Source: Schistocerca nitens
Lineage: Eukaryota; Arthropoda; Insecta; Orthoptera; Acrididae
Reading direction: 5' to 3'
Assembly: GCF_023898315.1 (NCBI RefSeq)
Contig: NC_064616.1
Coordinates: 539,701,602 to 539,765,601, forward strand
DNA: 64,000 bases
This document shows positions 1 to 12,649 of the stretch, piece by piece; positions within the stretch are counted from its first letter, which is position 1; every line of letters begins with the position of its first letter. The position numbers and the translations under genes were made by a program. The notes under the pieces were generated by a model. It saw only the letters and a list, made by a program, of their open reading frames with translations, ran no database searches and had not been told where the DNA came from.

Positions 1-1690
1 AGAAATTTAGTACTTATATTCGGACACCAGAATATGAAAAAGGTTTCCAGGGGTTAAAGAATGAAATAATTAGAAAAGTTATTTCGCACCAACCAGGTTT
101 GTGGGAACCATATCATATAAGTGCCGATTGTAGTACATATGGTGTCAGCACAGAAATTTTCCAGGAGAACACAGCATAAATAGAACAAAAATGTAGAATG
201 ATAACTTTTGCTAGTCGAACCATAACCAAATATGAGAGAATTTATACAATTTCAGAGAAAAAAGCACAAACAATTATATGGGGCTGTCACCTATTTACTG
301 GCAGATTACTTCGTTGGGCTCTATAACTACAGCAATTTGACTGTGGGATTTTGTATATAAAAGGCAGCGATAATTATGTAGCAGATGTTTTGTCCTGATT
401 ACCCAAGTGCACGGATATTATACCTGAAGAAAGCAGTGAAGGCAGTATTTTTCACATGAGGTACATTAAAGTGGTTCAGGGTTAAAGGAAGATTGAACAG
501 ATTTGCAAAATATGCGATATTATCAAAACGAGGACAAAGTTTGGAAATCTGTCAAAATCAATTTCAGTAACTCCAAGTTTCCTCAAATCTGCAAATTTTA
601 TAACATCTTTCATAGTATTTTGTACAAACGAAAAATCAGAATGTTGAGAAGTGGAGAGTTGGCTGGCCATCTCAGTTTGAAACTGAGGTTATTGACTATT
701 TCCACCTTGCTTTAGGACACTGTGGTCCAAAAAATGTGATCAAAAACTAACCAATGTAACAGTAATAAATGTCGGTTTTACTAAGAAAATAACACATAGA
801 ACCAAATTGTGTGATATTTGTCAAAGAGCAGAAGCTGCCAACCGAACCAACCAAGGATGTATACAAAACACTGTACCGAAAGACACTTTTTCAATTGTTA
901 TCAGTGGATTTGTATGGTCCTCTTTCAAAAACTTCCGGAAATTGTACATATATTGTTGTAGTTTTGGAGGTATTTTCTAAATTTATTAAGTTATGTACTA
1001 TCAGGAAGGCTACAGCAAAAGCAGTGTTTAACAAAATGACTGATACTTTAATACTATTGGAAATTCCAAAGAGGTACTACCTGACAATGGGCCCCACTTT
1101 AACTCAATATGTGGCAGGAAGGAATGAAACAAAATGACAAATGAGTAAAATATGTTTTGGCCTACCACCCAGCAAGTAATCCAGTGGAACAGAATATGCA
1201 TGAGTTAGGTAGGTTACGTCGAACCTACTGCCACCACAATCACAAGGCTTGGGGCAGGTTTGTTACTGATTTTGAAAACATAATGCATACCCTTTTTTGT
1301 GGAACCACAGGTTTTACACCTGATGAAATAATGCTAAATGCTAAGAATAAAAGTGTAATTGAAGAGACTTTGCAGTTTCCACCCATTGTAAGTCTTCACC
1401 TGAAAGAGAAAAAAGATTTGGTTAGGAAAAGGATGAAAGAAGTAACCAGATTCAACATTAATCAGTTTGTTTTAGTAAAAACTCATGAAAAATCCAGCGA
1501 AATTAACCACGCAATTTCTAAATTTAAATATATTTATAACAGTCCCTTTGAAGTGCAAGGAAATCCGCACACCAACACATATTATGTTTTGCACCCGAAA
1601 TCCATAAAACCACTAGGGATGGCAAATATTGTCGATCTAAAACTGTATCTTCATAGAAATGAATATTACAAGGAGGCATCTGGGAACGTG
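1..1690 (+). pseudogene. Decayed Ty3/gypsy-type pol (RNase H, integrase)
   Basis: The first 400 bases read, across several frames, as an RNase H domain (an Asp-rich strand near 125-145). An integrase follows. At 811-1137 there is an SVDLYGPL block (first catalytic Asp), and the second catalytic block sits near 1,080-1,110 in a shifted frame (reading PDNGPHFNS). At 1157-1700 there is an AYHPASNPVEQ-like core and a C-terminal tail. Ty3/gypsy integrases insert element cDNA into chromosomes. Here stops and frameshifts separate every domain, so the copy is dead. It runs off the left edge. I could not find a paired LTR. Clade not determined. Confidence 0.75.
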
Positions 1691-1819
1691 CATAGCTTGC
1701 ATTGTCAGATGCTTGACGAGCGCCAGACATCCAGAGTTGTGGCAATACTATTTCGTTTTCATTTCGTGTTTCCATCATTCAGAACTTTTGCTATCACCTT
1801 TCCTTCTTCCCTCCAGTAG

Positions 1820-2403
1820 CGAGTAATAGGAGAAAAATATAATTTGATGCTCTTACTCTATACTGATTTATTTTCTGAGGACTAATGACAATCAGATAAG
1901 AAACCTCAAAGTCTTTCCGTGTGACCTCTTGACAAAGCTTTCCTCACAAATGTGTTGTGTTATTCAGGTGCACAGTCAACAACATAGTAAAATATTCCCC
2001 AATCAGCATGAATTACAAGTTTGAAGTAATTGGTCAGTATAGTTGCTCTAATACAGGATGTAACTTTCTTTATAGACAGATGTCTTGACCTTAAGTTCAA
2101 TGTTTGTGTATAACTCTTAAACTGAAATTTATTACAAAATGTTGTTATGTTGGAAAGAAATTACGTGTTACCAAATTTCTAATATCTATTCATCCAATAT
2201 TACAAAATTAAATGTAATATACATTATGTTTCTGAATATGATGTGTAAGAGGACTGCAATAAGGAATTGTTGCAGTATGACTAAAGGGAGTGCCAAATGT
2301 GTTGCTGGGCAGACAAGCAATGATACAAAGAAAATAAAGGACTGCCTTGAATACAAAGCAGGCAGTAAAGAGGACGTGCCAAACTGGGGGCAAGGAAGTA
2401 TAT
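1820..2403. other. No gene seen
   Basis: AT-rich sequence between the gypsy pol fossil and the tRNA-derived palindromic repeat. It may be the untranslated 3' part of the gypsy copy. I recognise no motif in it. Confidence 0.4.
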
Positions 2404-2850
2404 GAAACTTCCTGGCAGATTAAAACTGTGTGCCGGTCCGAGACTCGAATTCGGGACCTTTGCCTTTCGCGGGCAAGTGCTCTACGGACTGAGCTACCCA
2501 AGCACGACTCACGCCCCGTCCTCACAGCTTCACTTTTGCCAGTACCTCGTCTCCTACCTTCCAAACTTTACAGAAGCTCTCCTGCGAACCTTGCAGAAGT
2601 AGCACTCCTGAAAGAAAGGATATTGGGGAGACATGGCTTACCCACAGCCTGGGGGATGTTTCTATAATGAAATTTTCACTCTACAGCGGAGTGTACGCTG
2701 ATACGAAAACTCCTGGCCGATTAAAACTGTGTGCCGGACCGCGAAAGGCAAAGGTCCCGAGTTCGAGTCTCGGTCCGGCACACAGTTTTAATCTGCGAGG
2801 TAGTTTCATATCAGTGTACACTCCGTTGTAGAGTGAAAATTTCATTCAAG
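2404..2850. repeat. Palindromic tRNA-derived foldback repeat
   Basis: A block at 2,404-2,450 (GAAACTTCCTGGCAGATTAA...) recurs inverted at about 2,765-2,810. A second block at 2,667-2,745 (AATGAAATTTTCACTCTACA...) is inverted at about 2,770-2,847. The ends therefore form nested long hairpins. Read on the minus strand, 2,429-2,515 resembles a whole tRNA: an A-box-like GGGTAGCTCAGTCCGTAGAG, a stem-loop with a 7-base loop, and a T-arm around TTCGAGTC. The anticodon loop lacks the invariant U33, so this is not a functional tRNA. The arrangement matches a dispersed orthopteran repeat family I recognise from memory. Mobilising machinery is unknown. Confidence 0.7.
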
Positions 2851-2859
2851 GAAGTATAT

Positions 2860-5383
2860 GTTTATCTTGGACTGCCATACATCAGTGGTGGCCATTGTAC
2901 GAAAAATTGAAATTCTTTTGTGTATTTTCTATGTAAACATACGTCTAAGTGTTTACAGAAATGGACTACTAATGCTGCTGCAGGCGCCAAAATAATTTGA
3001 TTATTGAATTAACTATCGCTGTGTGTATTTTTCTAAGATGTTTCGAAAAATGGAGTGCCTATTTCTATTGAGGTAAGATAGCAAATAATGTTAGGCTCAA
3101 TGTAGGTATATGTACGTCAGTGTAATTAATAATAAATGGACTGCTGTTGATGAAAGCAGCACAAAAAAATTCTTAATGGACAAATTCGCCACTGTGTTAT
3201 AGAGTGTATATATTGCACAGTGTAAAATGTTTTGTGCCACTGTTATGTGTATTGTTGTATATGGGTACCTACATGTTTCTTCAATACTATATATTTTCTT
3301 CATAATGCATGAAATATCGTGTATTGCTTAACTTGTCATTTTATAAAATGAGTTTAGACTGTCATGTGTATATGCAAATGAATATTGATGTTTTTTTTTG
3401 TTTTGAAAGTGTTTTATTTCTTAGTGTGGAATTCGTGACTTTTTTTATGTCCAACCTTGGTTGGATGGATTAATTTCTTGTTATTTTGGTTGCTCAACAC
3501 CACTTAGATGTTACTGATGTTTCATTGATGAGTGATGGGAAACCTCAATGAAACATGGGGCATGTGTAACACCATTATCAATTTTCAGTAATTGCTACAG
3601 TGTAATTAATTGTGTATTAGTATTCTTTACGAGTTAAGATCTTTGAATCGTTGGAGGAAAATGGAACTTTGTGATGTATACTTTGTTGAACTTAATAGTG
3701 TGTTTAAATAATGAAATTTTTATTAAATATGTCTGTTCATTAAAACAAAATTGTAATTAAACAACTGGTTCCTACTTAGAGAAATATCATGATATAAGGT
3801 AAAAGGCATAGGGAACATCCTCCACTACGGAAGGTGCTTGATGTGCAAGGAAAGGTCGTAGTGGTAGTCATTCTGGGCGGAAAAAGAGAGACCACGTTAG
3901 GTAGTCTGTGGACTGCATGGTCAACACCGCAAATGCTAATGGATTCGTTCTGGTACCAGGTCTATGATGCATTGGCGTAGGATGTAGTTATGCTTGTAGA
4001 ATGGTGCTCTCCCATTTGGTATTGCTCTAAATATGATTAACTCGCCGCCAGGAATGAATTAAATAGAGCATTAAACCGCCAGAGATGAGACCAGATAGCC
4101 ACCACATGCTTGCCACCACTACTGCGTCACTGCTTCAACTACTTTGGAAAACAGATTTGTACACCAGTATGAACCATTGTGCTTGAGTGTGTTGTTGTAA
4201 TAATAATTCATGTGTTTGAAAATTTGTGTTTGACCATTGAGATTATCCATTTCATGATACCAAGTAGTGTCCTATCCTAAAAATGCTAAACACTGAGTAT
4301 CCTGTTTGTGAAGAAGTAATAATTTTTTTTAAAATTTGAATGTGACTAAATTTCAGTGCTAAAGATGTTAAATATTGTTAGTTAAAACTACTTGCTTCAC
4401 AAGTAGTAAGAGAGGCACATAATTCTGAACTAAATTAAAATCTTTAATTTGCAATGAACAGGTTTTATTTTGAAAATGCCAAACTTTTAGTACTAATGAA
4501 CATAATTGTGTTTACTTAAAATCACTTCTTTCACAAGTGTTGTTATAGCCTCTTAAATTTGATCCTATTTGAAATTTAATGTGAGTTTCTGTGAGGTGTT
4601 CATAATTATTGATAAGGGAAGGAACAGATTAAGGGCCCCTACTTTAATAATTAATGGCCGGAGAAAGTTAATTTTTAACCTGGGCTTTTGTTTATGAATG
4701 GGAAACATTAATACTGTGAAATGAATACGAAATGTGTTATTTCAGTGTCATATTATTGAATTAGTGTTGTGTATATGCACGTTAGTCTAATCTGAACTCT
4801 TGTCAGGGGTCACTTAGTCTCGTGTTGTCTTTGAGAACAATATTGTGGTTGAGGTGATGACTGCAAATACTAAGGGAAAGTCTCTTTAATATTTCTGTGG
4901 CTGAAAATTTATGCAATTGATAACAACTGCTACCTATTGTGTAGTTCATCTGGATGTTCTGGGTATCCATGGCACTTACTAACAAAGAACGAATTAAAGT
5001 CCCTTTTACAAGAGTAAATACAAATCCATAGAGGATAATGTTTGCACGTTATTAAGCATAATTAGTCTGGCGATGGTTTTTTATCTTTTTTGTTTCACTG
5101 AAGTAAAGTTTTCACTACTTTCATTACTTTCAAAATGAAAGTCTTACTGCTCTCTACTAATTATCAGAATACCAAGTTCATGTTCGATAATATTTTAGGG
5201 CAATGCACTGTCAGACGTTTCAAAATCTCTCCAAGAGCATAACTTTTACTACAGGTCAGGGTTATATTTAGCAGTTCACATTTTGTGGTTGTGTTAAACT
5301 TGGCTTTTCTGTGACAGACTAGAAGTCGATTATTAGGATATACAAAGCACTCACACCTGTAGTGTTATAACTTTACAATTCAA
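2860..5383. other. AT-rich region without recognisable genes
   Basis: No ORF longer than about 70 codons and no family motif. Around 3,562 there is a TGTAACACC-type start preceded by a purine-rich stretch that could be the edge of an old gypsy LTR. No second copy is present to confirm it. Otherwise I see nothing. Confidence 0.4.
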
Positions 5384-7670
5384 GATGGATAAATGTCAAC
5401 CAAAACCAGGAAATTCATACACAATAAAATATCAAAAACCTGAGCCAACAAGATACTGTTATTATATCAGGTACAGTAACGGACATTATAGAGATCATGT
5501 CGTATACAGAGGATTGTAATAAAAAATATTGAATGTATGAAAAAAGACGTAAAAATATTCAAGGAATGTATTCTGAAATTGAATAAATGAAACCGTCGAA
5601 TGAAAATAGAGACACCAGGGCTGCATGGGTTTAGTCAAGCGGTCTAAGGCACTGCAGTCATGGATCGTGCGGCTATTCCCGGCGGAGGTTCGAGTCCTCC
5701 CTCGGGCATGGGTGTGTGTGTTTGTCCTCTAGGATAATTTAGGTTAAGTAGTATTTAAGCTTAGGGACTGATGACCTTTGCAGGTAAGTCACATTAATGT
5801 CATACACATTTGAACATTTTTGACATACATTAGGTTTGAAAGAAGACAGAAAATATGAGAATGAGATCTGTTGATAGATTTAAATTTAAGGCTTCTTCAC
5901 TTCAAAAACTTGCATCGAATTTGAAGAGAGATCAAATTGAAAATATTAGAAAATTTTTCCAGAAGAACTGTTCGATTTAGTGATAACCAAAGGTGTTTAT
6001 CCATATGATTACAAGGATTCTAAGAAGGAATTTGAAGAGACACTATTGCCAGCAAAGGAAGAATTTTACAGTAAACTGAAGCCTGTGTAAAAGTGATGCA
6101 GATTATAAACATGCAAAACCGGTTTGGGAAAATTTAATATAAAAAATCCTGGAGAATATCATGATTTATATCTCAAAATTTATGTTTTCTTATGGGCTTA
6201 TGTATCTCAAATTTCGGAAAAACTTGAATAAAAGCATACAAATTGATATTGGTGTTTTACATCTCCTGGTTTATTATGGGACACAATTTAGGAATAACTT
6301 AACTATCGACTATTATTATGTGATTATGATAAAATTTTAGTGGTTGGGAAAGTACTAAGAATAGGAATATCTAATGTTGTAAAAGATATGTCAAAGCAAA
6401 TAATAAATATATGAAAGATTATGATGTTAAAAGGATATCGAATTTTTAATATATTTAGATGCAAAGAATCTTTGTAGTTAGATAGTGAGTCAATATTTAC
6501 CATATGGTGTGTTTGAATGGAATAGTCCCAATTATTTTGATTCACAAAAATAACCTAAATTTCAGAAAAACGGGTACATGGGTATATATTTGAAGTAGAT
6601 CTAGAATATAGATGGGAATGACATGATTTACAGAAGGATTTACCTCTCCCTCCAGAAAATAAAATTGTAAATAGCACTAAAGAAAGCAAACTACTAACTA
6701 CTCTGGAGAACCAAATTGATTATCTTTTTCACTGCAGACATCTTAAACGGTATCTGTCTCTAGGAGTAAAATTAATAGAAATACAGAGAGTCTTAACATT
6801 TAACCAATCTGATTCAAGAAATATGTATATTTGAATACTGAAAAGAGAATTAAAAGGAAAGGTGATTCTGAAAATGTTTTCCACAAGTTAATGAGTAATT
6901 CGCTATTTGGTAAGACAATGAAAAATATCAGTAACAGAGTGAACATAAAATTAGTATCACATGGACAAAATGTGATAAACTTGTAGCACAATAAACTTTA
7001 AAAGATGATCTATTTTTAGCGAAAATCGTGTTGCTATTCGTGTAACTAAAACTAAAATCAAGATTAATAAACGCATCTACTCATATGTTGCAATGAGTAT
7101 ACTTCATTTATTTAGAAAACTGATGTATGATTTTCCCTAAAGTGTATTGAAACCAAAATATGCTGAAAATATTCAGTTGCGCTATCAATAGAGAGAAAGT
7201 TGCATCTACAATATGAAAACTGAAGATTTCTATGAAGACATTAAATCGATGATTGATTACTTTGGTATAAGCGAATATTCATCAGGTATTGTTTATGGTA
7301 TCCTACAAGTAAACAATAAGGTTTTAGGAAATATGAAAGATATATTTAATGGGTAAATAATGGAAGAATTTTGTGGATTAAAGGCAAAAAATGTATGCAT
7401 ATAATGTTTGCGATAAAATAGAAAAGAAATGTAAATGTGTTTAGAAATATGTTGTTAAAAATTTAGTAAATTTAAGAAAACTACAAAAGATTGATATTCA
7501 ACAATAGAGAACAACACAGAACAATTAATGATTCAAACTGAAAAATATAAAATATAAACAGTTGAGATAAACAAAAAAGGCATGAGTACTCATGATGATA
7601 AAAGATGTGTTTAGGAAAATAGGAGTAAAATAGGTACATTACCATAGGGACATTAAACATTGTAAGAAAT
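5384..7670 (+). pseudogene. Polinton/Maverick-type protein-primed DNA polymerase B, fossil
   Basis: Translation in shifting frames follows a Polinton family B polymerase over about 2 kb. In order: PTRYCYYIRYSNGH near 5,430; MRSVDRFKFKASSL near 5,860; KGVYPYDYKDSKK near 5,990; NIKNPGEYHDLYLK near 6,140; a YLDAKNL motif A region near 6,450; KLMSNSLFGKTMKN (motif B, KxxxNSxxG) near 6,885-6,925; YNMKTEDFYEDIK near 7,210; and a C-terminal INKKGMSTHDDKR near 7,570-7,610. The enzyme copies the element's DNA from a protein primer. Motif C (normally YxDTDS) just before 7,200 is destroyed and stops are frequent, so it is inactive. A SINE (5,622-5,822) interrupts it. I saw no capsid, ATPase, protease or integrase gene nearby, so only a polymerase fragment remains. 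Confidence 0.85.
5622..5822 (+). mobile_element. tRNA-derived SINE inside the polB fossil
   Basis: A tRNA-like head (GTCTAAGGCACTGCAGTCAT, then a B box in GAGGTTCGAGTCCTCC at 5,686-5,701) is followed by the CTCGGGCATGGGTGTGTGTG body and the GGGACTGATGACC tail typical of the SINE family repeated through this window. It separates the N-terminal from the central part of the polymerase fossil and so is younger than it. Target duplication not resolved. Confidence 0.8.
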
Positions 7671-8040
7671 CTAATAAAAATTTTACTATATAAATGGAAA
7701 TATTTCCCAAAAAGCTGAACAGTGATACCAACACAGTATTGTTAAAAAGATTAGTTTGTTACATGTAAAAACTTACATAATTTTATCAGTTGTGATCATT
7801 TACCTACCAGATATGGAGTAAAAGTACGTATGGAACTCGATAACGATTTTAACTTATTTTACCTGATAGATATTTGAAGATAATTAGCTACTGGGATTTT
7901 AAAATTTTTTAAAATTGAAATATAAATGAAGGAAGAAAGTTAAACATAATGAACTGCATGATTAAGAATTAACACAGACTTTATTTTCAGAACTTTTTTT
8001 CCTGTTCTATTTTTTTACCTTTAAATGTCCAGTCCATAGT
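7671..8040. other. No gene seen
   Basis: AT-rich tail following the polB fossil. It may contain more decayed Polinton sequence, but no block was recognisable. Confidence 0.35.
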
Positions 8041-8295
8041 TCGTGTTCTCGAAGTAGAATTATCGCTTCCACACGATGGGGTCCTGGGTTCGATTCCTGT
8101 CACGGCCAAGGATTTTCACCTGCTTTGAGATGAGTGTGTTTTGTGTCGTCTTCATGATGATCATCAAGATTCATCCCCATTTGGGTCAGACTAAGGTAAC
8201 GGCAAACCATCTCCACTAGGACCTTGCAGGTGTCCTGCATCACTCTGATATGCACAGTCAATGGGTTTGGGACTTCATCATCATCATCATTAAAT
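8041..8295 (+). mobile_element. Probable SINE of a second tRNA-derived family
   Basis: A B-box-like GGGTTCGATTCCTGTC occurs at about 8,086-8,101. It is followed by a body containing GTGTCGTCTTCATGATGATC and a simple ATC-repeat tail near 8,276-8,292. The tRNA-like head plus simple tail supports a SINE. The 5' boundary is uncertain and no target duplication is visible. Confidence 0.55.
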
Positions 8296-9179
8296 TGTCA
8301 ACACCAAGAAATGTACTCAATGTATGGATTACAAAATATTGAACGATATTATCAAGATAAGTATCAAACAAATATGTAATACAAGTAAAGAATATGTTAA
8401 GAAATACAAAAAAATAAAATACACAAGTGAATGCAGTAGAATAATAAACAAGTATTTTCTAAAAAAACTTTTACAAAGAATAGTTCATAAAAAACTTATG
8501 GCTGCTCAAGTACAAAAATCATAAAAATTTTAGGTAAATAATTGTCTTCCTTATTTCATTAAATCTGGTTTTTGTTTTCTTGCATTCACTTTATGATAAC
8601 AAAGACCATTTTTTAAGAGAAGTAAACTCTTCCTCTTCATTTTCCATGTATTTCATAATGAAATATAAGATTTTTTTATTGAAATTAAGTGAATTAAGCA
8701 TGAAATTTAGATGATAGTAGCAGTTTTTCCGCAGGTTCTAGGTAACTTTTTCAAAGAAAACGAGTGAGTGAGTGGAACAATGTTGAGCAACGGTCATCCC
8801 AACAATTGTCTATGTGTGTTTGACATGGGGACATCGAGTACCTCAAACCTCAAGCCGATTGAAACGCTGCCTATTCCTAGGGGCAGTGAGATGGGTGGGA
8901 GTTCAGGACGTTCATGACAAACTACATCAACCAACGATTCTGGACTCGATCACTTGCTCCATTCATAGACTCATCAATATAATAGAGGCCTTACATCCCA
9001 GATTCCATCATCTGGATTACACGAGCTATGTCCACTCTGAACACTGGCACTGAGTTTGAGTGACACATTCTATCACAGAATTTCCGAAATGACATGACAC
9101 CTAAAGATGTACTAATATAATGTCAAGGCTCAAGGTTAAACAGTCCTTATCATAAATAAATAAAGACGAAATTAACAAC
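8296..9179. other. No recognisable gene
   Basis: Contains short open frames (8,324-8,524, Lys-rich; 8,814-9,053, His-rich). Neither shows a family motif. I treat both as chance ORFs. Confidence 0.4.
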
Positions 9180-9708
9180 CTATCTCTCACACATAAGTCC
9201 ACACACAAAGGCGGTTGTACATCTAGATAACACAAAAATGCTGTAATCCTTACAGCCAGATGTTGCTGTCTTGCTGGTTTCCTCTCTTTGTTTCCGCTCC
9301 TTGCTGGCAGGCGTCTTCTTCTCGACACCTGATCCTATTGCATCTCCATGAAGGATCTGCACCACCTGCAGCTGGTCAGCACATTTCTCATTAGCAGGAT
9401 TCCTGTTGCAGAACTTGGGCAGGTGCCCATACTTCTAGCAATTGAAACATGCTGGAGAGTTGTCGGATTTTGGTGACATTGGTTCGAGCAGCAGAGCTAC
9501 GTCCAAAAATTCTTTCATCCGGAATGTTTCTGTGTTCTTGTGGCACCGTGGCACCACGAATACCCACACTGACCCCCTCTTCAGACTGAATCTTTGCCTC
9601 AGACAAATGTGGCCTTAGAAGCCTTGCCTTCAATTTTTGTTGATGATGGTTGTGATGTCCATCATACACAGGAACTTTAGGATGACAGATTTCAACATTC
9701 CCTTCCAC
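9180..9708 (-). pseudogene. Retroelement zinc-knuckle protein remnant
   Basis: On the minus strand around 9,400-9,450 one frame reads a CCHC-like knuckle, CFNC-x-KYGHLPKFC, with a stop codon inside it, and then a basic, Lys/Glu-rich tail (9,180-9,365). Such knuckles bind element RNA in LINE ORF1 and gag proteins. The upstream part lies in another frame (9,391-9,708), so the copy is frameshifted. No reverse transcriptase is adjacent and the family could not be named. Confidence 0.4.
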
Positions 9709-12649
9709 TTTGATTCAGCCTGTGGATCCTTGGTGACGTGGTAGGCTGCTGCTGTTTTTGTGTGTTCACGTTAAGTTGATTCAGTGTGGCGAAAACAGGT
9801 TAATCAGTAATATTAACAGAAGTAACGTTTTCTCAAACCAGATTTAACAGAAAAATTATATCCACAAGAACCCTTAACCTTGACATCATGTTCTGCCCCG
9901 TTGTCAGCCTGTCTCAATGCTGCAATTTTAAATACACTGTGGAATATTCTCTTCCCTTACGTCAAATGTCAATCGATCTTTATATGAATTTTAATTTCGA
10001 GATTTAGGAAGATAGTCATTATGAAACTGATAAAACTTTTTACTAACTGATTCGTTTTATGTGGTGCAGTTCACAAGCACTTATGTCAGTGAGTGTTTGC
10101 CACCTTCACTGTCTGATGTTAGTAAGAAGACATTCACAGCGGTATGGGACCCATTACTATTTACTGTGACTGTTACAAGCCGTGGTTAATATAAAACATA
10201 ATAGAAGCATCAGACGATTATTTTCTATTTGTTTTGGTCCAGGATATTAATACTCAAGACAGGAACTGCTTTTGTCGGCCTACAGAACAGCATTTGTCTA
10301 CTCTATAGCACTTTTACCTAATTGACGTTATTTGCGATGCTGAACATGCATCACATGAATTGCTGTAGAATCTCATTCATCAGACATTTAAAAAAATATA
10401 TCAGCTCACTTACGAAAACTGAAGATTTATATTTGAGCATATAGCAGACCAGCATTGTGAAGTTTCCATTACTTATATCGTCTGTAAAGCTGAAGAGGAC
10501 AAACCAATATTCACCATTTGAAGCATGTAAACAATGATGCTTCGTATCCTCAATCTGCTCGTCAAAATACCTATAGGCATCAGTATCAGTGATTTTCACA
10601 ACAACTATGTATCTGCAACAGTTCACAGTGACCGCACACGACTATGAAATATCGCAGGAGTCAATCCTTGCACTCAGCCAAATTTGTTTTTCAGCAAGTT
10701 TGGTCGGTCTAGAGGAGAACGTACATTATCTGGAAATTTATTTTTATTCTTATTTAGTAAGGAAGTCACCGGTATTTGTTAAAGGAATTCGAAGGATATT
10801 CTAAAGGTTCTCTGTTTAAAAACAGGACTGACAGGGTTTGAAATGTAACATTTTATTATTATTCAACATTTTAACCTTGTAAATCAATAACCACAGCCTG
10901 ACTACGGAAGCGAAGCACCCAGAAGCTGAGGATAAAACGAATGGAAACTTCACTGTGGGACAGTACCTAACACATACTGCTAATGTAGTTACCCTACCTA
11001 AACAGCATCTGAAACGAGCAACCAGTTACGAATTGGCTTGATATTGCTTATACTTTCCGTATTGGAGCTATGGATGGCTCCGTTCAAAAAGATAACTCGA
11101 TGTAGTCGTAGCGTCGAACCGGGCACTTCTGCTTTCATCCCCCACAGCTAGTTCGCTGCAAATAATAACCTGTAGCAGTGATTCTGCAGTCAATTGATGT
11201 ATGCATTGGCTACAGTTGCTATTTAATAAAATACACAGAAATACAAAATAAAAGTGAAATGGACATTTTAATAACAACGGTTTCATTAGGAAGTGTGTAA
11301 CTGATATCGACGACAAACAATTACGTTGTATAATACTTATTCAAGAAAAGACATCTCAAATAAATGGGAAATGGTCCCATGATACTCAATGAAAATGAAA
11401 ATAGAATACGTCCTTATCGAACAAAGCAAAGTTTCATTGAGGGCCTTACAAGACTGGTGGCTAAATCCTCAAACTAAGTTGTCCTCAAAGATACGCAAAA
11501 CCTTTGTCATTTTACGATCACAATAGATGAACCATTCACTAGGTCAAGTCATCTCAGAGTTCACATTCAGAAATCTACACTTACGATACAAAACTATCCT
11601 CACTTCTATAACACATGCGAAAAAGTAAGAGTCCCACACTGGAGTTCATTCAGACCTTTCGAAACATAAATTCCGGTTAGAAGTTAAAGAATAGTAGCGG
11701 CTGTTCACCGCCCACAATCTTTCATACACTCCACGAAAAACCACATGCTCCCACAGGCAGAACGAACTTCCGAGTGTCCAGAATAGCTCACTTTAGTTCT
11801 TCATTCGTTAAGTCCCAATTTTCCTGGTGCTCTGGTACTGCTTGCTTCTCCACTGACTGAAGCTCTATAGACATAATTTGACTCGACATCACCACTTCCA
11901 ACACTAAACTAATATATTTCAACAATACTTAAAGGGATGTAACGTTAGTTCAGTCACACTACCGTCAGTCACAATAAAATATAAATAGAGGTCTGTCCAT
12001 AAATAAATAAGCCAGGAATTCAGTGTAAGTTTGCTCACGATATATCACAGCAGATTGTCATTAAATGTTATTTAAAGTCATTTCACCCTGTTCATCAGAA
12101 GCGCTTTAGGCACTCCTTTTTGAAGGTGCTGTCAGATGTCACATATGATTCATCAATTATTAAATTACCATGAATTTGAATTTCTAGTTGTAATTAATGT
12201 TTATTGAAGTTATAGGCAAAACAGTAACTGTTTATTAAACAAACACAGAAGTACGACAAAGCTTGAGGCATTCACGCTGCATTCATTTGCTGTGTAATTG
12301 TGGAGGATAAGATATTCTGACAATCTGAATAATTAAAAGATAGGAAAAACGTAATAAGACAAGAAATAACATAGTTAGGCATATATAGCTTCTAGAGATG
12401 ATAGCTATAGTGCAGCGTCATCATCTGAGGTGTTCTATGTTGAAATCGCATGAAACGTTTAAGAGCTGTTAATTCCGAGGTTCATTGTATAAAAGTTTTA
12501 GCTGAGAAATATTAAATTATATAGTTGGAAAGGTACCAAAATATTGTTGTCTCATTGGATGCAGTATCCTGAAATCATTGGTGTATTCAGATTTGCAGTA
12601 ATACATAACTGTAAATAGTTATATATTCTCAAAAAACTATAAGAATCCA
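9709..12649. other. Long stretch with no recognisable gene
   Basis: Only short, unsupported ORFs (all under 92 codons). No transposase, reverse transcriptase, tRNA-like or inverted-repeat structure was recognised. It could be old repeat sequence or intergenic DNA. Confidence 0.35.

Noticed and set aside
3562..4300. Solo LTR of the gypsy fossil
   Set aside because: Only a TGTAACACC start and a purine-rich upstream stretch. No second copy, end or target duplication could be found.
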